Shown here: in pieces, positions 1 through 8,640 of the stretch | Position numbering within the stretch: the stretch's first letter is position 1 | Layout: the number at the start of each line of letters is the position of its first letter | DNA from: Streptomyces sp. BV286 | GTDB taxonomy: Bacteria > Actinomycetota > Actinomycetes > Streptomycetales > Streptomycetaceae | Length of the DNA stretch: 64,000 bases | Assembly: GCF_019090165.1 (NCBI RefSeq) | Contig: NZ_JAHRIB010000152.1 | Location: forward strand, 124,001 to 188,000 | Direction of reading: 5' to 3' | The notes under the pieces: generated by a model | Databases searched by the model: none | Told to the model about the DNA's origin: nothing | Seen by the model: the letters and a program-made list of their open reading frames with translations, nothing else | Position numbers and translations under genes: made by a program

Positions 1-1
1 C

Positions 2-889
2 GGCATCTTCCTGCTGGCCACCCAGCACCCCGTAGACGGCCATTCCCCCGGCCCGTCCCTGATCACGGACAACGGCGGCGTCTTCCCCAACGGCATGCTG
101 CCCATGCTGCTGATCATCCAGGGCGTCGTCTTCGCGTACGCGTCGGTCGAACTCGTGGGCGTCGCGGCGGGCGAGACCGAGAACCCCGAGAAGATCATGC
201 CGAAGGCCATCAACTCGATCATGTGGCGCGTCGGCCTCTTCTACGTCGGCTCCGTGCTGCTGCTGTCGATGCTGCTGCCCTGGAACAAGTACACCGGCGG
301 GGAGAGCCCCTTCGTCACCGTCCTCTCCAACATCGGCATCCCCGCGGCCGGCGGCGTCATGAACCTCGTGGTGCTCACCGCGGCCATGTCGTCCCTGAAC
401 TCCGGTCTGTACTCGACCGGCCGCATCCTGCGCTCCATGGCGATGTCCGGCTCCGCGCCCCGGTTCACCGGCGTCATGAGCCGCAGCCAGGTCCCGTACG
501 GCGGAATCCTGCTCACCAGCGGTATCTGCGTCCTCGGCGTCGGGCTCAACTTCGTCGTCCCCGCGGACGCGTTCGAGATCGTCCTCAACTTCGCGGCGAT
601 CGGCATCCTCGCCACCTGGGGCATGATCATGGTCTGCCACCTGCAGTTCTGGCGGAAGACCGAGGACGGCGAGCTGGACCGCCCGAGCTACCGGCTGCCG
701 GGCTCGCCCTGGACCGAGCTCGTCACCCTCGTCTTCCTCGTCTCCGTGCTGGTCCTCATGTACGCCGACGGGGGAGCGAGCCGTACGACGGTCCTGTGTC
801 TCCCGCTGATCGTGGCGGCACTGGTGGCGGGCTGGTACGGCGTCCGGGGCCGGGTCTCGGCCGTACGCAAGGGCGGGGTGGACGCGTGA
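2..889 (+). CDS. Amino acid permease, APC family (5' end outside window)
   Basis: Partial gene: the frame is open from base 2, leaving about 295 C-terminal residues. It is a polytopic membrane protein with some seven or eight hydrophobic segments. The stretch VELVGVAAGETENPEK and the later SSLNSGLYSTGR motif are typical of the AnsP/GABA/proline permease branch of the APC superfamily, which import amino acids with protons. The stop codon overlaps the asparaginase start (GTGA), so the two are translationally coupled. With asparaginase and aspartase following, asparagine is the likely substrate, but this is inferred from context. The true start cannot be seen. Confidence 0.9.
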   Translation, partial: GIFLLATQHPVDGHSPGPSLITDNGGVFPNGMLPMLLIIQGVVFAYASVELVGVAAGETENPEKIMPKAINSIMWRVGLFYVGSVLLLSMLLPWNKYTGGESPFVTVLSNIGIPAAGGVMNLVVLTAAMSSLNSGLYSTGRILRSMAMSGSAPRFTGVMSRSQVPYGGILLTSGICVLGVGLNFVVPADAFEIVLNFAAIGILATWGMIMVCHLQFWRKTEDGELDRPSYRLPGSPWTELVTLVFLVSVLVLMYADGGASRTTVLCLPLIVAALVAGWYGVRGRVSAVRKGGVDA

Positions 890-1938
890 GCCCCGACGCC
901 CTTTCCGGCTGCGGGAGTTCGCTCGCCGCGGCCCCCTCGGTCCGGGAACCGCTGCACGCGCCCGTCGCCCATCTCGTACGCGGTGGTGTCATCGAGGGAA
1001 TCCACTACGGATCGGTGGTCGTGCTGGCCGCCGACGGAAGCGTGGAGCTGCAGATCGGCGACGTCGAGGCGGCCTTCTACCCGCGCTCGGCGCTCAAGCC
1101 GGTGCAGGCGGTGGCGATGCTGCGGGCCGGACTGCCCCTCGACGGCGACCTGCTCTCACTGGCCGCCGCCAGCCACTCCGGCGAGGAGCGCCACCTCGCC
1201 GGCACCCGGCAGATCCTCGAGCTCGCCGGACTCGCCGAGGAGGACCTGCGCAACGTCCCGGACCTGCCCTTCGACCCGGTCGTCCGGGAGGACTGGATCC
1301 GGGCCGGCCGGCTGCCGTCGAGGCTTGCGCAGAACTGCTCGGGCAAGCACGCGGCCATGCTCTACGCGGCGCGGCTGAACGGCTGGTCGCTCGACGACTA
1401 CCTCGACCCCGCGCACCCGCTCCAGCAGGCGATCGCGGAGATCGTCGAGGACCTCACCGGACAGGCCGTCGCGCAGGTCACGGTCGACGGCTGCGGCGCT
1501 CCGCTGTTCGCCGTCTCGCTGCACGGCCTCGCGCGGGCCGTCTCCCGGATCACCGCGGCCCCGCCCGGCACTCCCGAGGCGCGGGTGGCCGACGCGATGC
1601 GCGAGCACGCCGAGATGGCGTCGGGCTCCGGCCGTGACGTCGCCGCGCTGATGCGTGCCGTACCCGGGCTGCTCACCAAGGACGGCTTCGAAGGTGTGCA
1701 GGTGGCGGCGCTGCCGGACGGCCGTGCCGTCGCCGTGAAGATCTCCGACGGGGCGGACCGCGCACGGGTACCGGTCACCGCGGCGGCCCTCGCCCGCTGC
1801 GGCGTCGACCCGGCCGCGCTCACCGAGTTCGCCGGGGCGCCGCTCCTCGGGGGCGGGGCGGTGGTCGGGCACATCAGGCCGACGCGGGCCCTCGACCCGC
1901 TCACGGGGACGCCGGAGCGACCGGCCCGGCACACCTGA
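886..1938 (+). CDS. L-asparaginase, Asparaginase_II family
   Basis: Encodes 350 residues of the thermolabile asparaginase family (Pfam Asparaginase_II type), which hydrolyses L-asparagine to aspartate and ammonia in the cytoplasm. Recognisable blocks are RSALKPVQAVAM near residue 65, the AAASHSGE block near 90, QNCSGKHAAML near 147 and the VDGCGAP block near 202, all conserved in this family. The GTG start at 886 is chosen because it overlaps the permease stop as GTGA; longer readings run antisense-like through the permease. With the permease upstream and aspartase downstream it forms an asparagine-to-fumarate catabolic unit. Confidence 0.93.
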   Translation: MSPDALSGCGSSLAAAPSVREPLHAPVAHLVRGGVIEGIHYGSVVVLAADGSVELQIGDVEAAFYPRSALKPVQAVAMLRAGLPLDGDLLSLAAASHSGEERHLAGTRQILELAGLAEEDLRNVPDLPFDPVVREDWIRAGRLPSRLAQNCSGKHAAMLYAARLNGWSLDDYLDPAHPLQQAIAEIVEDLTGQAVAQVTVDGCGAPLFAVSLHGLARAVSRITAAPPGTPEARVADAMREHAEMASGSGRDVAALMRAVPGLLTKDGFEGVQVAALPDGRAVAVKISDGADRARVPVTAAALARCGVDPAALTEFAGAPLLGGGAVVGHIRPTRALDPLTGTPERPARHT

Positions 1939-2038
1939 CCGACCAGCGCCGCGTACACCTCGGGCCACCGAGAACACCGTGCCATCCGCTTCAGCCGTCA
2001 GAGACATCAGAGACATCAGAGAGAAGACGAGCACCGAC

Positions 2039-3436
2039 ATGAGCGTCCGCAGCGAGCACGACCTCCTCGGCGACCGTGACGTCCCCGCCGAGGCGTACTG
2101 GGGGGTCCACTCCCTGCGTGCCAGGGAGAACTTCCCCATCACGGGTATGCCGATCTCCGCGTACCCGCACCTGATCGAGGCGCTCGCGGCGGTCAAGGAG
2201 GCCGCCGCCCGTGCCAACGAGGAGCTCGGCCTGCTGGAGCCCCGGAAGGCGGCCGCGATCGTCGAGGCCTGCCGGGAGATCCGCGAGGGCAAGCTGCACG
2301 ACCAGTTCGTCGTCGACGTCATCCAGGGCGGGGCCGGCACCTCGACCAACATGAACGCCAACGAGGTCGTCGCCAACCGGGCGCTGGAACTGCTCGGCCA
2401 CGCCAAGGGCGAGTACGCGTTCCTGCACCCGAACGAGGACGTCAACCTCGGACAGTCGACGAACGACGTCTACCCGACGGCCGTGAAGGTCGCCACGGTG
2501 TTCGCGGTGCGCGGGCTCCTCGACGCGATGTCCGTCCTGCAGGACGCCTTCGCGGCCAAGGCCGTCGAGTTCCGCGACGTGCTGAAGATGGGCCGTACGC
2601 AGTTGCAGGACGCGGTGCCGATGACGCTCGGGCAGGAGTTCTCGGCGTACGCGGTGATGCTGGACGAGGACCGGAGCCGGCTCGCGGAGGCCGTCCAGCT
2701 GATCCACGAGATCAACCTGGGCGCGACCGCGATCGGTACCGGGCTCAACGCACCGGCCGGGTACGCCGAGGCGGCACGCCGGCACCTCTCGGACATCACC
2801 GGGCTGCCGCTGGTCACCGCGGCCAACCTCGTCGAGGCCACGCAGGACTGCGGGGCGTTCGTCCAGATGTCCGGGGTGCTGAAGCGGATCGCGGTGAAGC
2901 TCTCCAAGAGCTGCAACGACCTGCGGCTGCTGTCCTCCGGGCCGCGGGCCGGGCTGAACGAGATCAACCTGCCGCCCGTGCAGGCCGGTTCGTCCATCAT
3001 GCCGGGCAAGGTGAACCCGGTGATACCCGAGGTGGTCAACCAGGTCGCCTTCGAGGTGATCGGCAACGACGTCACGATCACGATGGCGGCGGAGGCGGGG
3101 CAGCTCCAGCTGAACGCGTTCGAGCCGATCATCCTGCACTCGCTGTCGGAGTCGATCACGCATCTGCGGGCGGCCTGCGTCACGCTGGCCGAGCGGTGCG
3201 TGGCCGGGATCACGGCGAACACCGACGCGCTGCGGGTGACCGTGGAGAACTCGATCGGGCTGGTGACCGCGCTCAATCCGTACATCGGCTACTCGGCGGC
3301 CACGGACATCGCGAAGGAGGCCCTCGCGACGGGGCGCGGCGTGGCCGAACTGGTCCTGGAGAAGGGGCTGCTGCCGGCGGACCGCCTGGCGACGCTGCTC
3401 CGCCCCGAAGTCCTGGCGGGCTCACGGACGGTCTGA
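2039..3436 (+). CDS. aspA: Aspartate ammonia-lyase (aspartase)
   Basis: Encodes 465 residues of the fumarase/aspartase superfamily and deaminates L-aspartate to fumarate and ammonia. The family signature GSSIMPGKVNPVIPE is present near residue 320, with the GTSTNMNANEV block near 100 and the NLGQSTNDVYPT block near 140. ATG 2039 is preferred over an upstream in-frame GTG at 1979: it gives the usual N-terminus (RSEHDLLGDRDVP) and follows a purine-rich GAGAGAAGACGAG stretch. It lies 100 bases after asparaginase, so the set imports and degrades asparagine to fumarate. Fumarase is the main alternative, but the N-terminal sequence favours aspartase. Confidence 0.93.
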   Translation: MSVRSEHDLLGDRDVPAEAYWGVHSLRARENFPITGMPISAYPHLIEALAAVKEAAARANEELGLLEPRKAAAIVEACREIREGKLHDQFVVDVIQGGAGTSTNMNANEVVANRALELLGHAKGEYAFLHPNEDVNLGQSTNDVYPTAVKVATVFAVRGLLDAMSVLQDAFAAKAVEFRDVLKMGRTQLQDAVPMTLGQEFSAYAVMLDEDRSRLAEAVQLIHEINLGATAIGTGLNAPAGYAEAARRHLSDITGLPLVTAANLVEATQDCGAFVQMSGVLKRIAVKLSKSCNDLRLLSSGPRAGLNEINLPPVQAGSSIMPGKVNPVIPEVVNQVAFEVIGNDVTITMAAEAGQLQLNAFEPIILHSLSESITHLRAACVTLAERCVAGITANTDALRVTVENSIGLVTALNPYIGYSAATDIAKEALATGRGVAELVLEKGLLPADRLATLLRPEVLAGSRTV

Positions 3437-3482
3437 GCCCCGTCGCGGCCCCGACCCGACGACGAACGGCCGGCGCGCCTTC

Positions 3483-3502
3483 AGGGGCGCGGGGAACTGC
3501 GC
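3483..3502 (+). repeat. Dispersed Streptomyces intergenic 20-mer, copy 1
   Basis: AGGGGCGCGGGGAACTGCGC lies 46 bases after the aspA stop. The exact reverse complement recurs at 54843-54862, also just after a gene. Sequences of this type are common in Streptomyces 3' intergenic regions. The function is unknown; a role in transcript ends is an inference. Confidence 0.7.
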
Positions 3503-3521
3503 CACCAGCCACACCCCACCC

Positions 3522-3566
3522 ACACCCGTCATCGAACCACCCGTCATCGAACCACCCGTCATCGAA
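3522..3566 (+). repeat. Three tandem 15-bp repeats upstream of glutaminase
   Basis: Three consecutive copies of CCACCCGTCATCGAA (the first differs at two 5' positions, reading ACACCCGTC) end 24 bases before the glsA start. They lie in the putative promoter or leader of the glutaminase gene. They may be simple slippage repeats or iterated regulator sites. Confidence 0.8.
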
Positions 3567-3590
3567 AAACGACCACCCCACTCCGTCACT

Positions 3591-4523
3591 ATGGTGATCA
3601 TGAGCTCGCCTTTGACCTTCGAACCGGTCCTGCAGCGCATCGCCGCCGAGATCGCGGCCGCCCCCGACCGCGGCCGCCCCGCCGACTACATCCCGGCGCT
3701 GGCGGCCTGCGACCCGCACCGGTTCGGCATGGCCGTCGCGGAACTGGACGGCACGGTGTACGGCGTCGGCGACTGGCGGCAGCCGTTCTCGACGCAGTCC
3801 ATCACCAAGGTCTTCACCCTCGCGCTGGACCTGGCCCGCGAGGCCGACGAGCTGTGGGAACACGTCGGCCGCGAGCCGTCCGGCAATCCCTTCAACTCCC
3901 TGGTCCAGCTGGAGTACGAGAGCGGCATCCCCCGCAACCCCTTCATCAACGCGGGCGCCCTGGTCGTCACCGACCGCCTCCACTCCCAGACCGGCGACGC
4001 CGCGGGCACCCTGCTCGACTTCCTGCGCGCGGAGAGCGGCAACGAGCACCTGTCCATCAACCATGACGTCGCCGCCTCCGAGTCCGCCAACGGGGACCGA
4101 AACGCCGCGCTGGGCCACTTCATGGCGGCGTACGGGAACATCGACAACCCGGTCCCGGTGCTCCTCGACCAGTACTTCCGCCAGTGCTCCATCGAGGCCT
4201 CCTGCGCCGACCTCGCCCTCGCCACCGGCTTCCTCGCCCGCCACGGCATCCGGGCGGACGGCTCCCGCCTCCTGACGCAGAGCCAGGCCAAGCAGGTCAA
4301 CGCGGTCATGCTCACCTGCGGCACGTACGACGCGGCCGGCGAGTTCGCCTACCGGGTGGGCCTGCCCGGCAAGAGCGGCGTGGGCGGCGGCATCATCGCC
4401 GTCGTCCCGGGCCGCTGCACGCTCTGCGTATGGAGCCCCGGCCTGGACGAGCGCGGCAACTCGGTGGCGGGCGTCGCCGCCCTGGACCGCTTCACGACGC
4501 TCACGGGCGTGTCCGTGTTCTAG
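3591..4523 (+). CDS. glsA: Glutaminase
   Basis: Encodes 310 residues of the bacterial/mammalian-type glutaminase family, a serine-dependent enzyme with a beta-lactamase-like fold that hydrolyses L-glutamine to glutamate and ammonia. The catalytic S-x-x-K is seen in STQSITK near residue 68. The NPFINAGAL block near 115, the SESANGDRN-type block and GKSGVGGGI near the C-terminus are characteristic. The length matches the E. coli GlsA type. Two starts are possible, ATG 3591 or ATG 3600; neither has a strong ribosome site. It lies downstream of the asparagine/aspartate genes, giving a neighbourhood of amide nitrogen release. Confidence 0.93.
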   Translation: MVIMSSPLTFEPVLQRIAAEIAAAPDRGRPADYIPALAACDPHRFGMAVAELDGTVYGVGDWRQPFSTQSITKVFTLALDLAREADELWEHVGREPSGNPFNSLVQLEYESGIPRNPFINAGALVVTDRLHSQTGDAAGTLLDFLRAESGNEHLSINHDVAASESANGDRNAALGHFMAAYGNIDNPVPVLLDQYFRQCSIEASCADLALATGFLARHGIRADGSRLLTQSQAKQVNAVMLTCGTYDAAGEFAYRVGLPGKSGVGGGIIAVVPGRCTLCVWSPGLDERGNSVAGVAALDRFTTLTGVSVF

Positions 4524-4527
4524 GGTC

Positions 4528-4542
4528 CGCCCCGTGGGCGGC
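4528..4542 (+). terminator. Short hairpin after glsA
   Basis: CCGCCC-CGT-GGGCGG forms a compact six-pair hairpin beginning five bases after the glutaminase stop. There is no U tract, which is usual for Streptomyces terminators. Evidence is limited to the inverted repeat and its position. Confidence 0.35.
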
Positions 4543-4630
4543 CGTTCGGTCGGCCGGTGGCCATGCCGCGGCCGCCGTGCGGAGACAGGCGCGTCGTCTT
4601 CCGGCCACCCCGCGTTGCCACGCTGACCGG

Positions 4631-6037
4631 GTGTTGGCCAAGGACTTCTCCGTCGATCTGCGTCACTGCCGGCTTCTCGGGCTCGCGGGCTCGGTCGTCC
4701 TCGCGGCGGGAGGCGAGACGGCCGGAGCGCTGCCCGTGCGGGAACTGCCGTCGCTCGCTTCCGGGCGCGCGGCACTCGGCCTGGTCGGCGTGTACTTCGG
4801 AGTGGTCCTGCTCGTCGCCGCCTGGGCCCTGCTGGGGCGCGTGCTCCGCGGGCCCGAGCCGCCGGGGCCGCGGTCGCTGCTCGTCGTGCTCGCCGTGTGG
4901 GCCACGCCGCTGCTGCTCGCGCCGCCCCTGTTCAGCCGGGACGTGTACAGCTACCTGGCCCAGGGCGCGATGGTCGACGCGCACCTCGACGTGTACACGC
5001 ACGGCCCCGCGATACTCGGCGGGCCGCTCGCGGACGAGGTGGCACCGGTGTGGCGGCGGACCGCGACCCCGTACGGCCCGGTCTTCCTCGCCGTCGCGTC
5101 CGCGCTGTCCGGGCTGACGCGGGGCGAGGTCCCGGCCGGGCTGTTCGGGATGCGGGTCGTCGCGCTGCTCGGCGTGGCGCTGATGGCGGCCTCGCTGCCG
5201 AAACTCGCCCGCCACAGCGGCGCGGACCCCGCCGCCGCGCTGTGGCTCGGCGCGCTCAACCCCCTGGTGCTGCTGCACCTGGTGGCCGGTGCGCACAACG
5301 ACGCCATCATGCTGGGCCTGCTCGGCGCCGGTCTGGTGGCGGCCCTCGGCCGGTGGCCCGTCCTCGGCGCGGTCCTGGTTACCCTGGCCGCGCTGGTCAA
5401 GGCTCCTGCCGTACTCGGGCTCGCGGCCGTCGTCGCGCTCCAGGCGCGTGCGGGCCGGGGCCTGATGAAGGCCACGGTCACGACCGGGGCCGCCGCGCTC
5501 GCCACCACCCTCGGCGTGACCGCCGCGGCCGGTACGGGATACGGCTGGATCGGCGCGCTGAGGACGCCCGTGTCCCCGCAGAACTGGTCGCCCACCAGCG
5601 TCCTGGGCCGGGCCACCGGCGCGCTCCTGCGGGACCTGGGCAGCGATCTCGCGCCGTTCGCTCTCCCTGCCTGGCACGCCCTGGGACTGGCGGTGACCGC
5701 GGTGGCCGTCCTCGTCATCTGGCTGCGCCGCCCACGCCCCAGTCCCGTCTACGCGCTGGGCCTCAGCCTGGCGACGGTGGCCGTGCTGGGTCCGGCCGTC
5801 CGCCCCTGGTACGCGCTGTGGGGCCTGTTCCTCATTGCCGCGGCGGCGCCCAGTGCGTCCGTACGCCACCGGATGGCGGCCGTGACCGGCGCCCTCGCCC
5901 TCGCCGTCCTGCCGAGCGGCGGCCCGCCGGACGGCGAGCAACTGGCCCTGGCGGTGTCGGGCGGGATGCTCGGGCTGGTCGTCCTCTGGCAGGCGCATCG
6001 GACGTCGGGCACACCCGTCCTGGGGCGGGCGGCATGA
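4631..6037 (+). CDS. Polyprenol-phosphomannose-dependent mannosyltransferase, MptB-like (GT-C)
   Basis: Encodes about 468 residues with roughly a dozen hydrophobic segments. The loop after the third segment carries FSRDVYSYLAQG, the Asp-containing motif of MptB-type GT-C mannosyltransferases, which transfer mannose from polyprenyl phosphate outside the membrane. GTG 4631 is the first start after glsA that gives a sensible cytoplasmic N-terminus; upstream in-frame sequence is antisense to nothing recognisable and overlaps glsA. The stop overlaps the next gene as ATGA, so the two glycosyltransferases are coupled. In Streptomyces such enzymes may build lipoglycans or protein O-mannosylation, but the acceptor cannot be told here. 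Confidence 0.82.
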   Translation: MLAKDFSVDLRHCRLLGLAGSVVLAAGGETAGALPVRELPSLASGRAALGLVGVYFGVVLLVAAWALLGRVLRGPEPPGPRSLLVVLAVWATPLLLAPPLFSRDVYSYLAQGAMVDAHLDVYTHGPAILGGPLADEVAPVWRRTATPYGPVFLAVASALSGLTRGEVPAGLFGMRVVALLGVALMAASLPKLARHSGADPAAALWLGALNPLVLLHLVAGAHNDAIMLGLLGAGLVAALGRWPVLGAVLVTLAALVKAPAVLGLAAVVALQARAGRGLMKATVTTGAAALATTLGVTAAAGTGYGWIGALRTPVSPQNWSPTSVLGRATGALLRDLGSDLAPFALPAWHALGLAVTAVAVLVIWLRRPRPSPVYALGLSLATVAVLGPAVRPWYALWGLFLIAAAAPSASVRHRMAAVTGALALAVLPSGGPPDGEQLALAVSGGMLGLVVLWQAHRTSGTPVLGRAA

Positions 6038-7350
6038 GGCTGTCGGGCACCGACCGGCGGCGGCTGCTTCTCGTCGTCGCCCTGGCCGTCGCCGTGACCC
6101 TCTTCACCGCGACCGTGCCGTTGCTGCGGGACTGGTTCGACCTGCGGGTGTACCACGGGGCGGTCGACGCGTGGGTCCACCACGGCGGCCACCTCTACGA
6201 CTACCGGGTGCCGGGGACGGCGTACGGATTCACCTACCCGCCGTTCGCGGCGGTCAGCATGCTCCCGATGGCCCTGCTCGGACTGCCTGCCGCGATCGCC
6301 GTATGCCTGCTGCTCAACCTCGCCGCGACGGCTTTCGTCCTGCACGTGCTGGCCGGGCACAGGCTGCGCCGGTACGGGTGGTTCGGCCTGGCCGTGACGG
6401 TCTGCCTGCTGGCACTCCTCGAACCGGTCCGCGACACGTTCAGCTTCGGACAGGTCAACCTGGTGCTGCTGGCCCTCGTCCTCGGCGACGCCCGGCTGCT
6501 GGCGACAGGCCGGGGCCGCTGGGCGGGTGTCGGGATCGGCCTCGCCGCCGCGGTCAAACTCACGCCCACGATCTTCATCGTTCTGCTGCTGCTCGCCCGG
6601 CGCCCGCGTGCGGCGGGGACGGCGACGGCGGTCGCCGCGGCCGCCACCGCCCTCGCGGCCTGGGCCGCCCCGGACGCCTCCCGCTTCTACTGGACCGAGG
6701 CGGTCTGGGACACGACACGCATCGGCCGCCTCGCCTACGTCTCCAACCAGTCGCTGCAGGGCGTACTGGCCCGGCTCGCCGACCCCGCGGAACCGAGTCG
6801 CGCCGCCTGGGCGCTGGCGGTGCTCGCCGTCCTCGCGGTGTGGGTGTGGCGCGTACGCCGGGCCCTCGCCGCGGACGACGTCCTCGGTGCCTTCGCCCTG
6901 ACCGCGCTCGCCGCCTGCCTCGTCAGCCCGATCACCTGGGTGCACCACCTCGTCTGGCTGCTGCCCGCGCTCGCGATCCTGGCCGGGGCGGGCCTGCGGC
7001 GCGGACGGCTGCTGTGGGTCGCCGGGGCGCTGTACGTCCTGCTGTGCAGCAGCGTCGTCTGGCTGTGGTTCGACGACGCGTCGGGCATCGACGGCTTCGT
7101 CGGCGGCAACACATACGTGTGGATCACGCTGGGTCTGCTGTTCGGCCTGCCCGTCGGTCAGTGCCGCGCGGAGCGCCCACCGTGCAGCCGGAGGACCAGC
7201 CACACGCCGGCCGCGCCGAGACCGGCGGCGCCCGCCAGCGTCGCCGCTTCCGCCAGCCAGTCACCCGGACCGCCGGACTCGTCGTCGGCCTTGTCCCCGG
7301 GTGCCGGCGGACCCGCCTGCGGTGCCGTCGCCGATCCGGGACCCGGCTGA
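6034..7350 (+). CDS. GT87-family polyprenol-linked glycosyltransferase
   Basis: Encodes 438 residues with about ten membrane spans. The motifs WFDLRVYHGAVDAW near residue 32, YGFTYPPFAA near 65 and SFGQVNLVLLA near 138 are typical of the GT87 (DUF2029) family, which use polyprenyl-phosphate sugars such as mannose or arabinose. The start ATG overlaps the upstream stop (ATGA). The last membrane span ends near base 7150. The frame then continues about 64 codons opposite the 3' end of the carboxypeptidase gene; that tail is proline/serine-rich, unlike the family, and may be non-native. Confidence 0.8.
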   Translation: MRLSGTDRRRLLLVVALAVAVTLFTATVPLLRDWFDLRVYHGAVDAWVHHGGHLYDYRVPGTAYGFTYPPFAAVSMLPMALLGLPAAIAVCLLLNLAATAFVLHVLAGHRLRRYGWFGLAVTVCLLALLEPVRDTFSFGQVNLVLLALVLGDARLLATGRGRWAGVGIGLAAAVKLTPTIFIVLLLLARRPRAAGTATAVAAAATALAAWAAPDASRFYWTEAVWDTTRIGRLAYVSNQSLQGVLARLADPAEPSRAAWALAVLAVLAVWVWRVRRALAADDVLGAFALTALAACLVSPITWVHHLVWLLPALAILAGAGLRRGRLLWVAGALYVLLCSSVVWLWFDDASGIDGFVGGNTYVWITLGLLFGLPVGQCRAERPPCSRRTSHTPAAPRPAAPASVAASASQSPGPPDSSSALSPGAGGPACGAVADPGPG

Positions 7351-8426
7351 GGCGCTGCCGCCGGCGCCGGGGCGGCCTGTGGCACGGGCCGCGGCAGGAG
7401 CGACCCGACCGGCTCGACCCGCCCGGCGGCCCCGAATCCCCAGTCGAGCAGCGAGCGGGTCTCCTCGTACACGGCGAACCGGCTGCCCGACTGAGGGTTC
7501 ATCACCGTGACGACGAGGGTGCGCCCACCTCGGCGCGCGGCGGAGACGAGCGTGCTGCCCGCCCGCGAGGTGTAACCGTTCTTGATGCCGATGAGCCCCC
7601 GATAGGGCGCGACCCCGTCGGCGCCGGTCAGCAGCCGGTTGGTGTTCTGGATCTCGTACGCCCAGCCCCCGGCGGGGAACTTCGCGCGGACGGTGGCGCA
7701 GTAGCGGACGAAGTCGGTGTTGCGCAGCCCGGCGCGCCCGAAGACGGCCAGGTCGTAGGCGGACGACACCTGGCCCGGCATGTCGTAGCCGTCGGGGGAG
7801 ACGACCCGGGTGTCACGGGCGCCCAGGGACTGCGCCTTGGCCTGCATCTGGGCAGCCGTGCTGCGCCAGCCGCCGTTCATCTCGGCGAGGACGTGGACCG
7901 CGTCGTTGCCCGAGTTCAGGAAGACGCCCCGCCACAGGTCGGCGGCCCGGTAGGTCCGCCCGGCGGCGACTCCGACGAGGCTGCTGCCGGCGCCGATGCC
8001 CGCCAGGTCCTGCTCGGTGACGGTGTGCCGGACCGCCGCGGGCAGCACGGGCAGCACGGTCACCGCGAAGAGCGTCTTGAGCGTGCTGGCGGGAGGCAGC
8101 CTGAGGTGGGCGTTGTGTGCCGCGAGCACCTCGCCGGTGTCGGCGTCGGCCACCAGCCACGACCGGGCGGAGATGCCCTGCGGCATCCTGGGCGCCCCCG
8201 CCCGGGGGCGGACGTGCGTGCCGGGGCGGTCCAGTGTCGAGGGGGGAGGGGTCGCGGTGCTCGGAGCGGGTCCGGCGTGTGCGCTGCCCGTGCCGGCGCG
8301 GGACCCGGTGGCGGTCGTGTCCGCTCCGCCGAGGGCCGCGGCCGGTCCCGGCGCGAGGGCGAGCGCCCCGACGGCACACAGGGCGGAGCAGGAGACAGCC
8401 GTGCGGGCAGAGAATCCGATGGTCAT
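7158..8426 (-). CDS. D-alanyl-D-alanine carboxypeptidase, S11 family, membrane-anchored
   Basis: Encodes 422 residues. The N-terminus is a signal peptide (hydrophobic AVSCSALCAVGALALAP). The penicillin-binding motifs are S-T-L-K (PPASTLKTLF, about residue 123), S-G-N (NSGNDAVH) and K-N-G (GIKNGYTSRAG, where K-T-G is more usual but K-N-G is common in actinobacterial members). A Pro/Ala-rich linker precedes a C-terminal hydrophobic helix (AGAAGLGAAGVWLVL), anchoring the enzyme outside the cell to trim peptidoglycan stems. ATG 8426 is chosen because it begins the signal peptide. Its 3' end overlaps the convergent GT87 frame by about 190 bases. Confidence 0.88.
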   Translation of the reverse strand: MTIGFSARTAVSCSALCAVGALALAPGPAAALGGADTTATGSRAGTGSAHAGPAPSTATPPPSTLDRPGTHVRPRAGAPRMPQGISARSWLVADADTGEVLAAHNAHLRLPPASTLKTLFAVTVLPVLPAAVRHTVTEQDLAGIGAGSSLVGVAAGRTYRAADLWRGVFLNSGNDAVHVLAEMNGGWRSTAAQMQAKAQSLGARDTRVVSPDGYDMPGQVSSAYDLAVFGRAGLRNTDFVRYCATVRAKFPAGGWAYEIQNTNRLLTGADGVAPYRGLIGIKNGYTSRAGSTLVSAARRGGRTLVVTVMNPQSGSRFAVYEETRSLLDWGFGAAGRVEPVGSLLPRPVPQAAPAPAAAPQPGPGSATAPQAGPPAPGDKADDESGGPGDWLAEAATLAGAAGLGAAGVWLVLRLHGGRSARH

Positions 8427-8640
8427 ACCGCAAACGTAGGAACGCCCAGGTCGCACAGCGGGCTGCCCCGGCCGAACGGAGCCGTCGAACACCCGGATGC
8501 CGCAACGGCCGTTCGTCTGTCCATCGTCGGCGAAGCCCTGAAGCGCAGTCCGGCGGCGCCTCCCGGAGCCCGGCGTCCCCAGGCAGGAGCCCGGCATCTT
8601 CACGGCGGCGGTGGCGGGGAGCGCGTGGTGCGGGCACGGT

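Noticed and set aside
1156..2445. Long minus-strand frame opposite asparaginase and aspartase
   Set aside because: It has no recognisable domain and mirrors strongly conserved genes on the other strand; long antisense frames are expected in very GC-rich DNA.
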